Below are positions 11,851 to 24,965 of a stretch of 64,000 nt of DNA, in pieces. The translations under genes were made by a program, and so were the position numbers. The notes under the pieces are model-generated. The model was given only the letters and a program-made list of their open reading frames with translations, was not told where the DNA came from and did no database searches. The DNA is taken from positions 1 to 64,000 of the forward strand of contig JAODTK010000067.1 of the NCBI GenBank assembly GCA_026419785.1, given 5' to 3'. Positions within the stretch are counted from its first letter, which is position 1, and each line of letters begins with the position of its first letter. Origin of the DNA: Sclerodactyla briareus. Its lineage: Eukaryota > Echinodermata > Holothuroidea > Dendrochirotida > Sclerodactylidae.

Positions 11851-12310
11851 TTGATTTTGTATCATCTAAACTGATTCCATTTTTGTCTAACCAACCATAA
11901 ATCGCGTTGGATATTGTCTTATAAGTCCACTAATTCCAGGTGCGGACCCCCGGTGAAGATCTTGACCCGACTGGGGCCGAATTCCAAGGATTACCCATGT
12001 TCAATACCGAATTCTCGCTTTTTAAATCGAATAGCCAAAAGTGCATAATTTTTCAAGTTTTTTCGTGCGCAATGGCGTTTTTTTCTTCCAGGCTGTAGGC
12101 AAATTAATGCGATGTAATGCTTCGGAATCATTTCGTTCACTCGATTAATTTCAGAAGCCTTGGGGGGAGACTCCCCCCCCCATTTTTCTGAGATGAAAAT
12201 TCGGGCGGAAATTCGTGGAAACTTTGGGAAGGAAATAGCAAAGTGAAAAATTCTGAATTTTTTGCAGACTTTTTTCGAATACAGTTCCCCGCAAACATGC
12301 TTTTTTTCCA

Positions 12311-12329
12311 TCGCGCGCTTCGCGCGCGA
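12311..12329. repeat. GC-only hairpin TCGCGCGC/GCGCGCGA
   Basis: Perfect 8-bp arms of alternating CG flank a TTC loop within an otherwise AT-rich stretch. Alternating CG could also adopt Z-form. The function is unknown. Confidence 0.6.
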
Positions 12330-12654
12330 GCCGGTCGTTTCCAATGACTTGACTCGTTAAATTTCGAGTACAAATTTTCCGCCCTCAAATTGGAGTGTCT
12401 CGTACGCCTATGTCTATTCCCTTCGATCCCACCAGAGACCGTTCGGTAGACCCCTGGATCCCACGCAAACAAAGCCAGAGTAGAAAGGTAATAAAAAAAT
12501 ACCATGTGTGATACTTAGTAAATCATCTTAGTATGGCCAATGACAACTTTTTTGTCCTTCGTTTTTTTACTCAAATCACACACATTTAGATTGGTGCTAT
12601 TGAGCCTGGCAAGTGCCGTTTCCGCCGTCAATCTGGAGGGTATGAAAATCTGAC

Positions 12655-12775
12655 ATTTCTACTGTACGCTCCGCGCGACCGATGGTGGCGCTCCGCTCAG
12701 ATGGTCATTTGCGTTCGATGTGTCTCCCCACTTTTCGAAACGCTCCGACGCCCCTGTCATAGCATGGCAGATATT
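12655..12775 (-). repeat. Dispersed hairpin repeat, copy 4 (inverted)
   Basis: GCGCGACC (12673-12680) and GGTGGCGC (12684-12691) form an imperfect version of the hairpin seen at 759, 1336 and 24. The flank reads TCCGCTC, the reverse complement of the GAGCGGA context of the first copies. The repeat ends GACGCCCCT. Confidence 0.45.
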
Positions 12776-15700
12776 CACATTTGGGCAATGTTGCGTCTTT
12801 TGTTCGATGTATTGTGATTCCGAAACTCATTCCCCCTTTCCAGGCTATCCCCTCTATAGCCTACATGTAGCTATCACGTAGAAATAGCCAATAAATACGA
12901 GACGAATGGCATTTACGTCTTTTATCTTCAACTTAAGGAAATGTATGCACTTAACAATATAAGTGACGATGTGTCGTACCGGTACGCGTTCCAATGGTTT
13001 GTGGTATATGTGTGGTCGACACGCACTCTTCGAACAGTGTTTGAAGACCGATGGTCATGTGACATATTTGCTTCAGACTAGCACAGGTAAAAGAGGAAAT
13101 ATTAAAACCCCACCTTCATTTTGGAGGTTTCTAAAGCATGTTGCCCAATTGATTTTTGAGAAATCTGAGGAATCCATGACATCACGGCGGAACGATGCGA
13201 AGATCGCTCATAGACCGTACACAGTAAACTAGCATTTTTGCGCCATGATTACAGAGGCGAAATGGGGGTAATTCCTTTCATATTTTGTGAACGATTCCGT
13301 AGGTCCATCACTAGGCAAACCTTGCCATCATAGCTGATTGTGCTTATATTACATCTTGAATAGAGGAAAGTTGGTCTGGTTTACAGTTTCATAGTGTATA
13401 AAATAGAAAGTACCAAAAGTCCAGTATGTTACGTTTAATGACCTGTGCTTTAAGAAATTTTCACATTTCTCTATACACACGAGCTGGCCATAAACTTGAA
13501 ACCCCCCTAGCTTGTGATTTAAAACCTTAAAACTCTAGCATTTTGCACAACACTTTGAGAAACCGTCACACTGTGCTAGCAGTTAAACGCGTTTCGAAAG
13601 AGATAGCACCAACTGTATATATTTTTATCTCCTAAACACGTTCTAAGTGTGTTCACGGCGTGAGTAACGAATACCGAGTAACCACCTCGATGACCGCGGA
13701 TTGGTAGTCTGAATATTCAAGTTGTATGTAACAGCAAAGACAGCTATCGAGCGAAAGGTATGACTATCGGTACCCGGCCGAGTCAATCAAGTGAGCCCGC
13801 TAATATGGTTGCTCGTTTCGAGCTTCTATTCAATAATAGGAACATGTAGGAGAGAATAATGTCAACTGCCAAAGTGGGTATCTTGAACATGATATAAGTA
13901 GATTTCAAATAGTCAATTGCAATTGTCGCCTAAAGTTACTCCAATCAGAATTATGACGTAAGTGCTGTGGTGCTATAGTTGAGCACGATGGAGATCAAGC
14001 AAGCGGACCCAGGAATATCTCGGGATGAATTGTCGAAGGGCACCATGAGAACCGGAAGGACTGGAGGATGGATGTCATCAGATCAAGGTCATCACCAGGG
14101 GTCGGAAACGGTAAAAGGTGATAAGCAACACGAGATTTGCTTTCAGTCTCAAGTCAGTATAGTCACGTGAATGCGTAACGATGTTATTTGTAGCGGCAGT
14201 CTTGTGGTTCCGTGCCATCATATCAGTCATGTGCACGGTGGTTTAGCTAGCGCAAATAGTTTCTTTGATACCCGGCTGGATTAAACATTTGATTTACAGC
14301 AGTCAAATATTCGATAAGTTGATGGTTAAAACTCCATCTTCGGCAGAATGAAAGTAGTATTATGATCCTAGATATTATAGAGATTCGTTTAATGATTACT
14401 CTATCGATTATTCTCCGTTATGTGATTCTAAATGATTTTGTTTGTCAAACATAGAGCGTATATGAACATTCACATGTATGAATTGTCGAATGCAGAAGAA
14501 AAGTTCCTGAAGTCTGAGACACGAACATGCTTGTATAGTTATAAGTTTTGACGCGTTCGAGGGTATCACGTGAGCTCAACTGATGTATTCAATTGTCTTC
14601 GAGGCTACAGCTATTGGACAAACATTCTGTTCTGTTCGTATTTGTTATCGCACAACGCTTGATAGACATTGTGTTCTTGTTTACACAGTATTATTGTCTC
14701 GAGAAGGTCGTTAGGAGTGGCCTGTGTTTAAATAGACAATAATTTCTTCGTGAAAGTGCAATGGTATTTTTTGCGCGGATATAGATGATATCATACGGAC
14801 AATTGACATCATTCGCAACAGTTGTCACGCTCTCTGAGGATTAGGCGTTGTTGGTTAGATTAGTGCGTACGACAGGTGGATATCTTACTCGAAACTGATT
14901 TGGGTTAGTCGAAAAAAAAAAAACCCACTGAACTAAATAATGTACAGTTCTAGTATCCAGAGACATTGGGGGCAAATGTTTAGCACCGTAATATATGTGT
15001 AAGATACCGTCCCGTGTCAGCGACTTTCCGTGCTATCAGGAACTTATACCCACCGAGGATAGGAAAATAACGTTGGAGATGGTAGTAGTTCACGTATCGA
15101 CAGATTTGATTCTTTTTGTTTTTTGACATCCAATCTTTTTTTTTTTTGTCGTGGAATGCAAGAGTATTCGCTTCCAGTTACGGACACATGGAGGAAATGA
15201 CAAACCGAAGCCAAATTGTGACATTAACATGAAGTTGTGGCGGGTTGAAGAACCTGCATATGGTCAAGATTATATTCCAGTTTTCTTGATTTACGGCCCC
15301 GGAAATGTTCTTCTCGGGTACACACGCGCATCTCTAAATATGGAGGTCGACTCGCACTGTATCAGAGAATCGCGTGGTGGCTACACACCTATACTCCAAT
15401 CCTGATCTATCCCCAACCATAATAAAAAATATGATGGTTACAATACAACACTACCACAAATCAGAAAAATTCCTCTCGAACAGTGCGCATCAGCTGGGAA
15501 AAGCAGTGGACCGTACTAGCTCTTTTTACAATTAGAAGGTTTGTTGTGTGTTGAATGTAATCATAATACAGTAGGCGATGAAACAACCCCCCCCCCCAAA
15601 AAACAAAAAAGATAATATTCAATACATTTGTGGTGAGCTATCACAAAACCCAGAGGCCGCAAACGCCTCGAGAAAAAAACCTTCTAATAGTATTAAATGA

Positions 15701-17289
15701 ATTGGCTATGCAAAGTGTAAAAAGATTGTCAATTGATTGAAAAGGTAAAGCATTGGAATCCATTTTGTAAGTAGTGCGTTTAAGGTTTAGTATGCATGCG
15801 GTACGGTACGGATAAAAGGGTTCGGAATATTTATAATAACGGAACATATTGCATTAATATAACGTAATGATTTGCCCAACACCTATGGTACAGTCGAACA
15901 GATGATAAAGCACACATGAAAACGTTTTTTTTTAAACGTTTTTTTACGTGCACTTATAACTCAGCTCGTTCAAGGAGCAACGTTTACTACTCACTATATT
16001 GATTCCAAATTGCCCAATCGTCACGCATGGCCCGGCGAATAACGGACGGTGCCGTTTATATAATACATACACGGGCGATTTTTCATCTGGGAAGTCAAGC
16101 AAACGTGCATTCCCTTTCTTTAGCTCATTTAAGGAGGCAACGTCGTAGACCTGCAAGCCACCAGCCCTGAACACACTAAAAAATGGATAATCGCATAGAA
16201 ATCCGTTTCGTTACCCAGTGCATTATGATTCAAATTTTTGAGGTGGTAACGCCGGGGATATAGTCCTTGTCGGCTGTTATAATTACATATTATTAATAAC
16301 TGATGCTGTGTTCACCAGGTGGTCAGACCTAATGCTACAATTGATAAATGTGAACAAAAAAACATATTGAAAACCTTTATCTTGTAACTGCGTGTACTTA
16401 TGAATCAGGTGGCAATTCTTGAGAAATACAAACTAGCTTCATTGTAATAATTAGACATTATATTCGCCCGATTACCTATACCTTACCACCAATGTGTTGA
16501 TTTTTGCTTGGTGATATAGCCCATACAGGATAAGAACACACATGATGAAGTCGTATTAATAAACCCTGAGTCTTTGTCGCTTGAAATCAAATGATCGTAT
16601 GGGATCGACAATATTTGATAACTAATTTGACTAGCAACGAGAATCCGGTCGCTATGAGCAATCGCAAGAGTTGTACTATCTCACATTTTCCTGTATAGTG
16701 GCTACAGCAAGTTTGGATTTAACGCACTGACGAATTGATAACCTACAATGGGGCTAACGGAAGTGACGTGTTATTGTAATAGTCTGTTCAACTTGTCGAT
16801 TGCATGATAGGGTTGTTATTGATGGCAAACATACAATAATGCAGAATTTAGCCCTGCTTAATTTGAGTCTGTCTCAACAAAGGCGTTAGGGCAGGGTCGG
16901 GGGGGGGGGGGGGAGGAGGTGCCCATTTCGGGGTAGCCTAAATTTGCCAACTTCTCGGGACAGGCCGCGGGTTCGAGGGCAAAGATATTGGACCTGTATA
17001 GTGGTATTACAGAATATAAATAAATGCAAAACCGTTATAGGCCCGACAGGATGAAACATGTGGAATTGTTCATCATAGTATCCGTTCTGTCTCCCTCTTT
17101 TCCACTTCCACTTCCAACTTCCCTTCACACCAAGACTGAAAAACTGAAGCTTGAAGATGCCTTCGCATATCACATTTGTATTTTGTGTTCCTTCATTATT
17201 ATTATTAACAAGGAGGAAACTTGCAGCGTGATTCAATTACTGTCGTTCCGCTCACCTCAGTCATAGGCTTGGTGAGCTTTTGTGATCAG
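12776..17289. other. Long stretch with no supported gene
   Basis: There are scattered short frames only. The plus frame 15,151-15,405 and the minus frame 15,944-16,174 look protein-like in composition but match no domain I know and lack clear splice borders. A14 (about 14,911), T12 (about 15,135), C10 (about 15,588) and G14 (about 16,899) homopolymers occur. Confidence 0.35.
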
Positions 17290-17406
17290 GCGTGTCTATT
17301 TATTTATGTATCTGTTCACAATTGATTCAAACTGGCAATCCTTCCTACATCTTTTGATGGATCACGGAGGCACTTGGCCAAACTGCTGACCAAGTAAAGA
17401 GTCAGC
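17290..17406 (+). repeat. Dispersed repeat pair member 1
   Basis: Matches 51,797-51,900 in the same orientation. Shared strings include CTGTTCACAATT, ATTCAAA, GGCACTTGGCCAAACTG and TGACCAAGTAAA. The family is unknown and no coding sequence is seen. Confidence 0.7.
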
Positions 17407-17654
17407 ATTAGCCATTGTGTTTTTTTGGGAGTGGGTAAGCAGTCGTTTCTCAAATACTTTTTGTGCTGCCACTTCGAGAGATGAGATCAATTCACTTTTC
17501 TATGAAATACCAGTAACAGGGGGTACAGAGATTCGCATGAACCATTGCAGCCCCTGGAAACCAAGCCAGTTCGTGCATATTTGGAATTACCAGGTGCCCG
17601 TTCTTTGGGTTTCTTTATTCTTGACGAAGTCGAAGAAATCTATGCAGCCATGAC

Positions 17655-17748
17655 AGTGTGCAAGCGTGTGTGTGCGTGTGTGTGCGTGTGTGTGTGTGTG
17701 TGCGTGCGTGTGTAGGTGTATGGTGGGGCGGGTGTGCGTGTGGTTGTA
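17655..17748 (+). repeat. GT/GC-rich microsatellite
   Basis: Interrupted TGTGTG/TGCGTG repeats, purine-pyrimidine alternating, able in principle to form Z-DNA. Confidence 0.9.
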
Positions 17749-17759
17749 AATGAGTACAT

Positions 17760-18520
17760 TGTCACTATTGTCTCAAAATCTTGTCAACACAATAAGTCTA
17801 GAATGCCCGGTCCGATCAAGTTCAAATTTGGCATGCAACTCAATATGCCGTATTCATGAACAATATTGCTATTGGTGTAGACCAGTGGTAATTTCTGGGG
17901 ATTGGCGAAGTTATGGAAAATTGAAAATTCGGCCAATTTAGCTCTGTGGACCCTACCCATCCTGGAGGGATGAAAGTCACACTGTTATATACATCTTCAT
18001 AATAAGTACATGATCCTTATTGTTTCGGGATCAGGTCAACCATAATCTTAGATTAGGTTATGAAATTAAACAGGTCAAAGTCTCGAAATCTCTTCAACAA
18101 GCTGAGTCGAGAATGCTTGGTCCGATCAAGCTGGAAATTATTTGTAGGAAGTTCTTACGAGGGGTACATAAGACCCTTTCGATTTTTGCGTGAAGCGAGA
18201 GTTAACATGAAGGAAATGTTGCAAATCGTAAAAAGGTGATATTTGGGCCAATTCTCGCGTGTTTGCACAATAACGTTCACATCACTTGGATGAATAACGC
18301 TAACACCAGGTTGACAATGATTAGCTACATAACAGGATAACTCGACCCCCACCTAGATGGAAAAAGCCCGTACTTGGTATATGGGTTCCTCATAAGGAGG
18401 ACTTGTTCTTTTTGGTTTGTGGTCAGGAGAAAGGTCATCCATGGTCAGCAGAGGTAAGAGACTATTAGTCAGAATGCTTGGTTCGATCAAGGTGAATCAA
18501 GTTGAAATGCCGGCTTGCAG
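17760..18520 (+). repeat. Three diverged tandem units (about 300-390 bp)
   Basis: The string AGTC(T/G)AGAATGC(C/T)(C/T)GGT(C/T)CGATCAAG occurs at about 17,797, 18,105 and 18,470, preceded in the first two by TCTCAAAATCTTGTCAACA or TCTCGAAATCTCTTCAACA. Each is followed by a GGCATG-like and a GGTACATRA-like motif. These are diverged tandem copies of a non-coding unit. Confidence 0.6.
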
Positions 18521-18559
18521 CTTCCTTAAAAGGGGGTACATGAACCCCGTCGTTCTAGG

Positions 18560-19309
18560 TTTTACCTTCATTGGTTTCCTGCAATCTGATTGGCCGAAGA
18601 GTTGAATCGAGACCAGTATCGTTTCAAATCGAGGGAAGGGTGCTTTGCATCTTCTGTGACTGAGGAGAAGAATTATGATCATCTGGAATCTGATTGTTTA
18701 GCTGGTGTACAGCCATAGTAACTGTAACCACTATGTACCAGCAGTCACAAAGTGAACTTATTAGCCTGTGTTGGAAGTTTTTATGAGTTGACACCATTGT
18801 TTGGCAATTCATTCCATTAATACAGTGACAGTCTAAAAGGGCAGCGCGACAACTGACACTTTTACGGTGGTGTTTAGTAACAGAACATACTGATACGTTA
18901 GTATGCACACTGTTGTGTATGTCCCGTGTTTGTGCAGTAGAGGAGTCATCGTAGAGGCAAAACTTCTTCTCCCTCGGGGAATTGAGTCCCACGATGACGT
19001 CAGATGGGCAACTAGGAACTGCTATTGAATATCAATTAGGTCGCAGCGTTCGCATGCAGAGCGAAGGCAGTCGATATGCAGAATTGCTACATTGTCAATA
19101 ATAAGCAAGTTCACGGTTGCAGTATAATGATATGATAATGCTATGGGGTACAAAGGTCACCGGAGTACGTTGACCATCTTAGGGTAGGATTCCATAGATG
19201 CGCTCGATATCAAACAATCAGCGAAGTTATTAAACTCGGCGTTGACATCCTCCCGCCTCTGTCAATCTCAGCGAACACAACTTGAATGTATAGAATGCAT
19301 GCAGTCAGC
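18560..19309. other. No supported gene
   Basis: A minus-strand open frame (18,624-18,992) has no recognisable motif. Nothing else is seen before the LINE. Confidence 0.35.
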
Positions 19310-20505
19310 ATAATCGCGAGTTCCACAGTACCGAGTCTGCCTTGCTCGGGGCACACAATGATTTGTTGCAAGCTGTGGACACACATCAGGAAGCTGTTCT
19401 GCTGTATGGAAATACAGTATGGAATCAGTGGCACTGTTCTGGAGTGGTTCGAATAATTTCTACATGACCGTGTTCAAAAGATTGATGTACAAAATGTTCT
19501 CTCTGATGGCATTACCCTTCGTGATGGCGTATCCCAAGGATCCGTTTTAGGTCCACAGCTCTTCACTCTCCATACGGCCCCTCTCGGTGACATAATCAGC
19601 GTCATGGAGTTAAATATATGACATATGTCGATGATACACGTTTATTTCATTTTCCATCGTGTGGAAAACTGTGAAGCAATCTCTCACTTGGAGCAATGTG
19701 TTCGATACGTCAAAGCTTGATCAATCCGAATAAGCTGGTGTTGAAAGACTTCAAAACTGTTCACCAGCTCCCGTTTTGTGAAATGTATGCTGCCACCTAA
19801 CATCACGGTCGGAGACTACATGTTCACTACTCCAGTAATGTTCGCAACTTCGGAATAACCTAATTTGACAGATGTCTTGACATGAAGAGCCATGTTAGAA
19901 ACATTGTCCCAAGCTGGACAGTGGGCTAGCTAGGATATACCTATGCAGGAATCCACGGAACGCCTGTGTGCATGCCTTCGTGACATCACGCTTGGATTAT
20001 TACAGTCTCCTGTATGGACTGTTTTTAAGCTAGAAAAGTTACAGCGTGTGCGGAAATTCTGCTGTCTCGTTACTAGTTACTCGCTGTTGCAGTAGGAATA
20101 AGGAGAACACATCAAACCAATTCTTAAGGAACTCCATTTGTTACCTATCCGAGATCGCGTGAAATAAAAAAAGGCACTCCGGCGTATAAAGCTCTACATG
20201 GCATCACAGACTTTCACAGACCTTCTAGCCGAAATCTCAGCCTTCTCGCTCTCTCCGTTCGTCGTCACGTTTGCTCTGTAACCCACCATTGTCTCGTACT
20301 CCTCACTACGGGGATAGAGCCTTCTCTGTCGCTGCTCCAGTGATTTGCTAATAACATTTGCCTTGACTACGTAATGCAGTGATTGTTGACTCCTTTAAAA
20401 GATCACTGGAAACTTACTTGATGCTCAAAGATTGATCGTATAAAACACTGTAAAGCGCTCCGTGTTCTATGTAAGGCGCTATATAAATCCGACGTATTAT
20501 TCCAT
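19310..20505 (+). mobile_element. CR1/L2-like LINE fragment (reverse transcriptase, broken)
   Basis: The plus-strand translation follows a non-LTR reverse transcriptase: NDLLQAVDTHQEAVLL (about 19,360), a deletion of the catalytic LDLSAAFD region, YGISGTVLEWFE (about 19,418), RDGVSQGSVLGPQLFTLHTAPLGDII (about 19,525-19,602), then the YVDDT-type box one frame away (about 19,625). Further on come thumb motifs LEKLQRV and HIKPILKELHLLPIRDRVK (about 20,030-20,165). The 3' end GGCGCTATATAAAT (about 20,483) is the usual CR1/L2-type tail. Several stops and frame breaks show it is dead. It is 5'-truncated, with no endonuclease domain in view. Confidence 0.85.
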
Positions 20506-21535
20506 TATTGAAGGACAACTGCTGGATGATTAAACACGGGGCTGTGGGCTGATTTAATAGCTGGAATTTAAAACTGAATGTATCAGTTCAAATCAGAAGT
20601 TCATAGGACTTTCGTTACAGAGTTATAGTCCTTTTGAAGTTGTTGTTGGTGAAGCAGGTGTGTTGTACTTGCGCAAGATCGAAATGCATCCCATCATGCC
20701 ATAATAATTGATGTCATACTTGTACAACCCTGCAAACATTTTTTTTTCTACTGAAATTCAACATTATTCACTTCGAAAAGCATTTCGTCATGGGAGAGGA
20801 TCCTGTAGTGGGTTGGTAGGTGTTGATGGTTACTTTGTTGAGAAGAAAGGCCAACAAAAACGTCTGCTAAATGGTTGCACATTCAACAAATGAAACGATC
20901 AAATGCATAACATAAGTTCCTGTGTTGTCCATGTGTGACCGTCGTGCGTCATTGCGCAATTTCTCTGCTTGATGGCCCAAATTTTGAAGGCCATAACTCC
21001 AATAGGGAACATCGTATTTGAAAGGAAATATTGAAATTGAACCTATAGATACAGTTTTCCATTCTCCACAATAAATCTGTAGTTGTCCCTCAATCTGAGC
21101 GAAGCGCGACAAGCGGTAGTTCGCGCGTAGCATACGAAAAAGTACCTCGATTCTAGATGTGAAAGACAGCATGCACTTCCCATGTCTTGCAATGACACAA
21201 ATCATTTTCTTTGACTCTTCGTAACAGTCACAGTCATACCAACTCGTGAACATGGTCTCGGTGGAATGTCTACATGAATGAGCTGAGAATGTAATTACTC
21301 GTGCAACAGCAAATACTAAAATGAACAAAATCCCATTTTGGCTACTGCCACAAAAACGGCCAATTACGTATCAGGCCGACATAATACACGACTGCCGGAC
21401 ACGTCACTTTTTCATTTCTTACAGTTTCAGTTATGAAGAATAACACGTTATGCATATGGTCCATCGCGATGACTACCGATTGCCGATTTTGTGTTTTTGG
21501 TAAACTATTTCCAGCTCGCAAATTGAAAAGTGTTT
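20506..21535. other. No supported gene
   Basis: A 153-residue minus-strand frame (20,867-21,328) begins with a hydrophobic stretch and has several cysteines, but I recognise no domain. Its length is not exceptional among the chance frames of this window. Confidence 0.35.
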
Positions 21536-22085
21536 TCCGGATCTTTTCCTTCTCTTTTCTACTTTCCCTTCTTGCCTTTACATTCTCCCCTCTCTTCTTC
21601 CCCTTCTTCTTCTACTCCTTTGTTACTTTACACTTTTTCCCCCCCGCTCCTCCTTTCTTCCTACCCGCTCTTTCGTCTTTTTTGCTTTTTGTCCCTCCAC
21701 CTCTTCCCTTTCCTTTCCTCCTTTTACATTCCCAATCTCTTGTTTTTCTCTCCCCTCTTCTCATTTCCAGGTACGTGCTCCTTATCTCCTCCCTTTATCT
21801 TCTTCACTCGTTTATTTCTATCTTTCGTCCTATAATACTTCCCATCTTTTCTCCAATTTTCTCTGCCCAGTTCTCTCCGATTTTGCCTCCTCTTCTCCCT
21901 CTTACTTTGACCCCCCCCTAATCCCCTTTTTCGTTTCCACGTTCTCTTCTTCTCATTTTTAGGTCAATTTATAGCTCGCTCCGCCGTTTCTCCTCTTTTT
22001 CTCTCCCTCCCCCCCCCCCATCCTGGTCCCTATTCCTTTCTCCCCTTTCTTCCTTCCCCTTCTTTATTTTCCCCTGCATTGCTCT
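21536..22085 (+). repeat. Long polypyrimidine tract 1
   Basis: About 550 bp is nearly all C and T on the plus strand, broken by AGGTACGTGCTCC (about 21,769) and AGGTCAATTTATAGCTCGCT (about 21,961). The 162-residue frame across it is Phe/Pro/Leu/Ser low complexity and not a gene. The tract can form a triplex (H-DNA). Confidence 0.9.
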
Positions 22086-22199
22086 TTGCTCCACTGACCT
22101 TCTCGATCCTCCTGTCAACCAGTGTGTGTGATCTGAGAGGAGTGAGCCGTCTCCCTGTCCCCCCGTGTGGCACACCTTTCATGCAGTCAATGCACCGTG

Positions 22200-22237
22200 C
22201 GTATGTGTGTGTGTGGTGGTGTGTGTGGGTGTGTGAC
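22200..22237 (+). repeat. GT-rich microsatellite
   Basis: Short interrupted TGTGTG/GTGG array. Confidence 0.8.
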
Positions 22238-22240
22238 ACC

Positions 22241-22500
22241 CTTGTCAGCACGATATTAACGTACCGCGAAAACTGGTATCAAGTTCAACTTAGGGATGAG
22301 GGTGCACTATGGGGAGGATGACCGATTGTTGGGTGCCGTTCAAGTTCATTCAAGGACACGAGGGGGCAAAGTTCAAAAGCTTGCCAGCACGATACCTAAA
22401 AGACGCGAGTAGTATCTATCAAGTTCAAATTGGGATGTGGGTAGCATGTATGGTGAGGATCTACCCTATGTTTTGGTTGTCAGATTGTCAAGGTTAGTCA
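22241..22500 (+). repeat. Two diverged tandem units of about 140 bp
   Basis: GTCAGCACGATA (about 22,243) and GCCAGCACGATA (about 22,383) each begin a unit that continues with TATCAAGTTCAA(C/A)TT(A/G)GGGAT and GGTGAGGAT-like text. The following GGTCAAAGG-like sequences (to about 22,660) look like the same dispersed family. Confidence 0.55.
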
Positions 22501-22669
22501 AGGGGCACCATAGGAAATCGTTGTATATCTCGCAACGAAACATTTTGGAGAGATGTTGTAATGGAACGTTTCGTTTCGTTCGTCTGGGTGACTACATCTG
22601 GTGACCGACTTGACTCATTTGGACGTTTGAACTTTTGACCTCATTTGACCTTTGACTTGGTTATTGCAT

Positions 22670-24685
22670 GCTTTTTTGTGTTGGCAGATGCGTCTTGTTA
22701 TGACAACAAAAAAGTCAATGACACTACCATACTACGTAACTTCTTTCACAAGCTATCTCAATGAATGTGATAAATTTGGCAGTTGCAGCAAAATGACACC
22801 CAGGGAAGTGTCCTGCTGAATTAATTAGAACACCTGATGTGGCACAGCCATATCCTTATTCAAAACCCAATGCATGCATTGTGTGTTGCATACTCTAATA
22901 AGCCCTTAGTTTGGCTGGCAAACATGGTCCCAATCTCCAACTTAAGGATTTAATCTTTCAGTTGGGTGTTGTGAGGACTGAGTAAACACACAATAAACTT
23001 TTGAATGCATGTCAGCCATTCAGTGTGGAATGGTTACTGGCACTGGCAATGCTCAGAGGTCGAGAGTGTGTAAGGCGTTATTCTGTGTGTGCATCAGTAC
23101 TAACGATTATTCTGATTGTTCACATTTAAAGTTAACACTTCGCTATATGCATGCAAAAGCCACACGTCCAGGATGTAAATTACTTGACAGGCAGGAATGA
23201 CTGATATTGGGTATTATACCGTGATTCATACGACAAGCCCTAACGGAGGGGGCCGGATTAACTGTGATGTGTGTAGAGTAGAAGCAAGGGGCGAGTAGTG
23301 AGTTGGGAGGACGAAGAAAGCCAAGGGTCAAGGAAGCTTCTGAATGTGAGGGAAGGGCACAACATTGTGGCATTTTTCGATATTGAGCAAAAAGTGAGGG
23401 CAAGTACCCTGACCCCGGCAGACAGAAAGGGTAGGGGTTTTGGTCTATTAAATATCTCTCTTCTGCCTCCGTACCTCTCTGGTGTTGACATCACTGAGTG
23501 AGTATTGTAAAGTGGTTGCCGGATCTCACATTTTAACATTGGCGAAGTCATACTTGGATTAGCATTAACTTGAACCCACATAAATCAGAAATATCTCAAT
23601 ATGGGCTATATATATTATATATATAACACTATAAAATTGCAAGATCTTGTCTGTTTCTTATTATATTCGTATTGTTATCATGCAGCCAGATACATTTGTT
23701 ATGTGAGGTGCAGCCATGGGGTGGCCTATGAGAGACATTCCCAACCCCCCAATGTAGAGGTAAAATGTGATTTGAAAGCCTGTGAAAAAGTTTGACCGAC
23801 CCTAAAAATGGGAATAAGACATTTGATGGACTAGGAAAATGGCTATTGATACAATATTTTAAACAGTTATGCACTTGTCATCTGCATTACCCCCCACTTT
23901 CCCCAGACAAGGTGAGTCTTGCATTTAGGTGGTCAACAAAATGATTCACCCTCAGCCACTTTTGTGTTTGAAAATAATGAAAGCTGATACACCCACAGTC
24001 ACTTTAAAATACCAGACTACTTTGCTGTACAAATTGAACTAATCTGTGAGACACCATGCCTATTGACACTGAATGTACCTCACAATGACTCCTTGTCCCA
24101 GGGTAGTGGAGGTATGCAAATTGACAATCTATATAGGCCTGTATGCGCTTCGCTTTCCCCACACATATACTCCCCAAAAACGAAGATTTGTTTTGTACAT
24201 TGTTGATGATGTGTGGTCTTCCATTCAAAAACGCCACTTCATTCAATCTATCTGCTTTGACAAAACCATCACTTGAGAGATAAATTTCGCTTAAGTGATC
24301 CTCATCAGTTAGCCTTGCTGCAGTCTGCCGACCATTGTTCCGGTCGCTGGTACGATGCCCACACTGAAGTGAAAACGTTGGACCTGAACTGGTTATGACT
24401 AGTGACTTTACCTTCACTCTTCAAGACATACTTACTTACCAGTTCATTTTCATATTTTACCTTAATTGCCTCAGATGACTTTTTGGACCTTGGGTCAAAA
24501 GTCACCAGCCTCTCTTGCGGTTAATAAATTTGCAGGTGATCGGGACGTTTTGTGTCAAATTGTGGTTTGAGTTGGCAATTACACACATCCGGCCGGTTTT
24601 TATACAGCTGAACATCATGTGATGCCACAACCATTGTAAGGGAACTGACGGGAAACAGGCAAGGAATCAATACGCAGCGTTGCGT
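22670..24685. other. No supported gene
   Basis: A 137-residue minus-strand frame (24,004-24,417) has no motif I recognise and no clear splice borders. Nothing else is supported. Confidence 0.3.
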
Positions 24686-24965
24686 TCTTATTGTTCCGTC
24701 GCTCTCCCTTTCCCCTTCCTGTCTTTTTGACCTATTTCTCCTTTTTTTTTGCCCTCCCGTGCTTCCCCCATTTTAAGGTAAATTCTAGCTCTCTTCTCCT
24801 TTCCCCCCGTTTCCGCTTCCTGCTTCCTCTTCTTCCTCTTTCCTTCTCCCTCTTTCTTCTCCCTTTTCCTTTTTCTTTCCCCCCTTCTCTTCCCCTTTCC
24901 TTCTTCCCCCCCTCTTTTTCGCTTCCTCTTCCACATTTTTCCGTTCCCCAACAGTTTTTTTCCCG
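24686..24965 (+). repeat. Long polypyrimidine tract 2
   Basis: About 280 bp of C/T-rich sequence interrupted by TTTTAAGGTAAATTCTAGCT (about 24,772), the counterpart of TTTTTAGGTCAATTTATAGC in tract 1, so both are members of one repeat family. It ends GGGCACCCTGCC...CCGCCACCCGCTG...ACGCTACTG near 25,010. The 217-residue frame crossing it is low complexity. Confidence 0.85.

Noticed and set aside
15151-15405. Plus-strand exon-like frame after a T-rich tract
   Set aside because: No domain recognised and no clear acceptor CAG or donor; left as unassigned sequence.
20867-21328. 153-residue minus-strand frame with signal-like start and cysteines
   Set aside because: A weak resemblance to a SUEL start (IEGQLQIYCGEW) is not backed by the further cysteine pattern, and other chance frames are almost as long.
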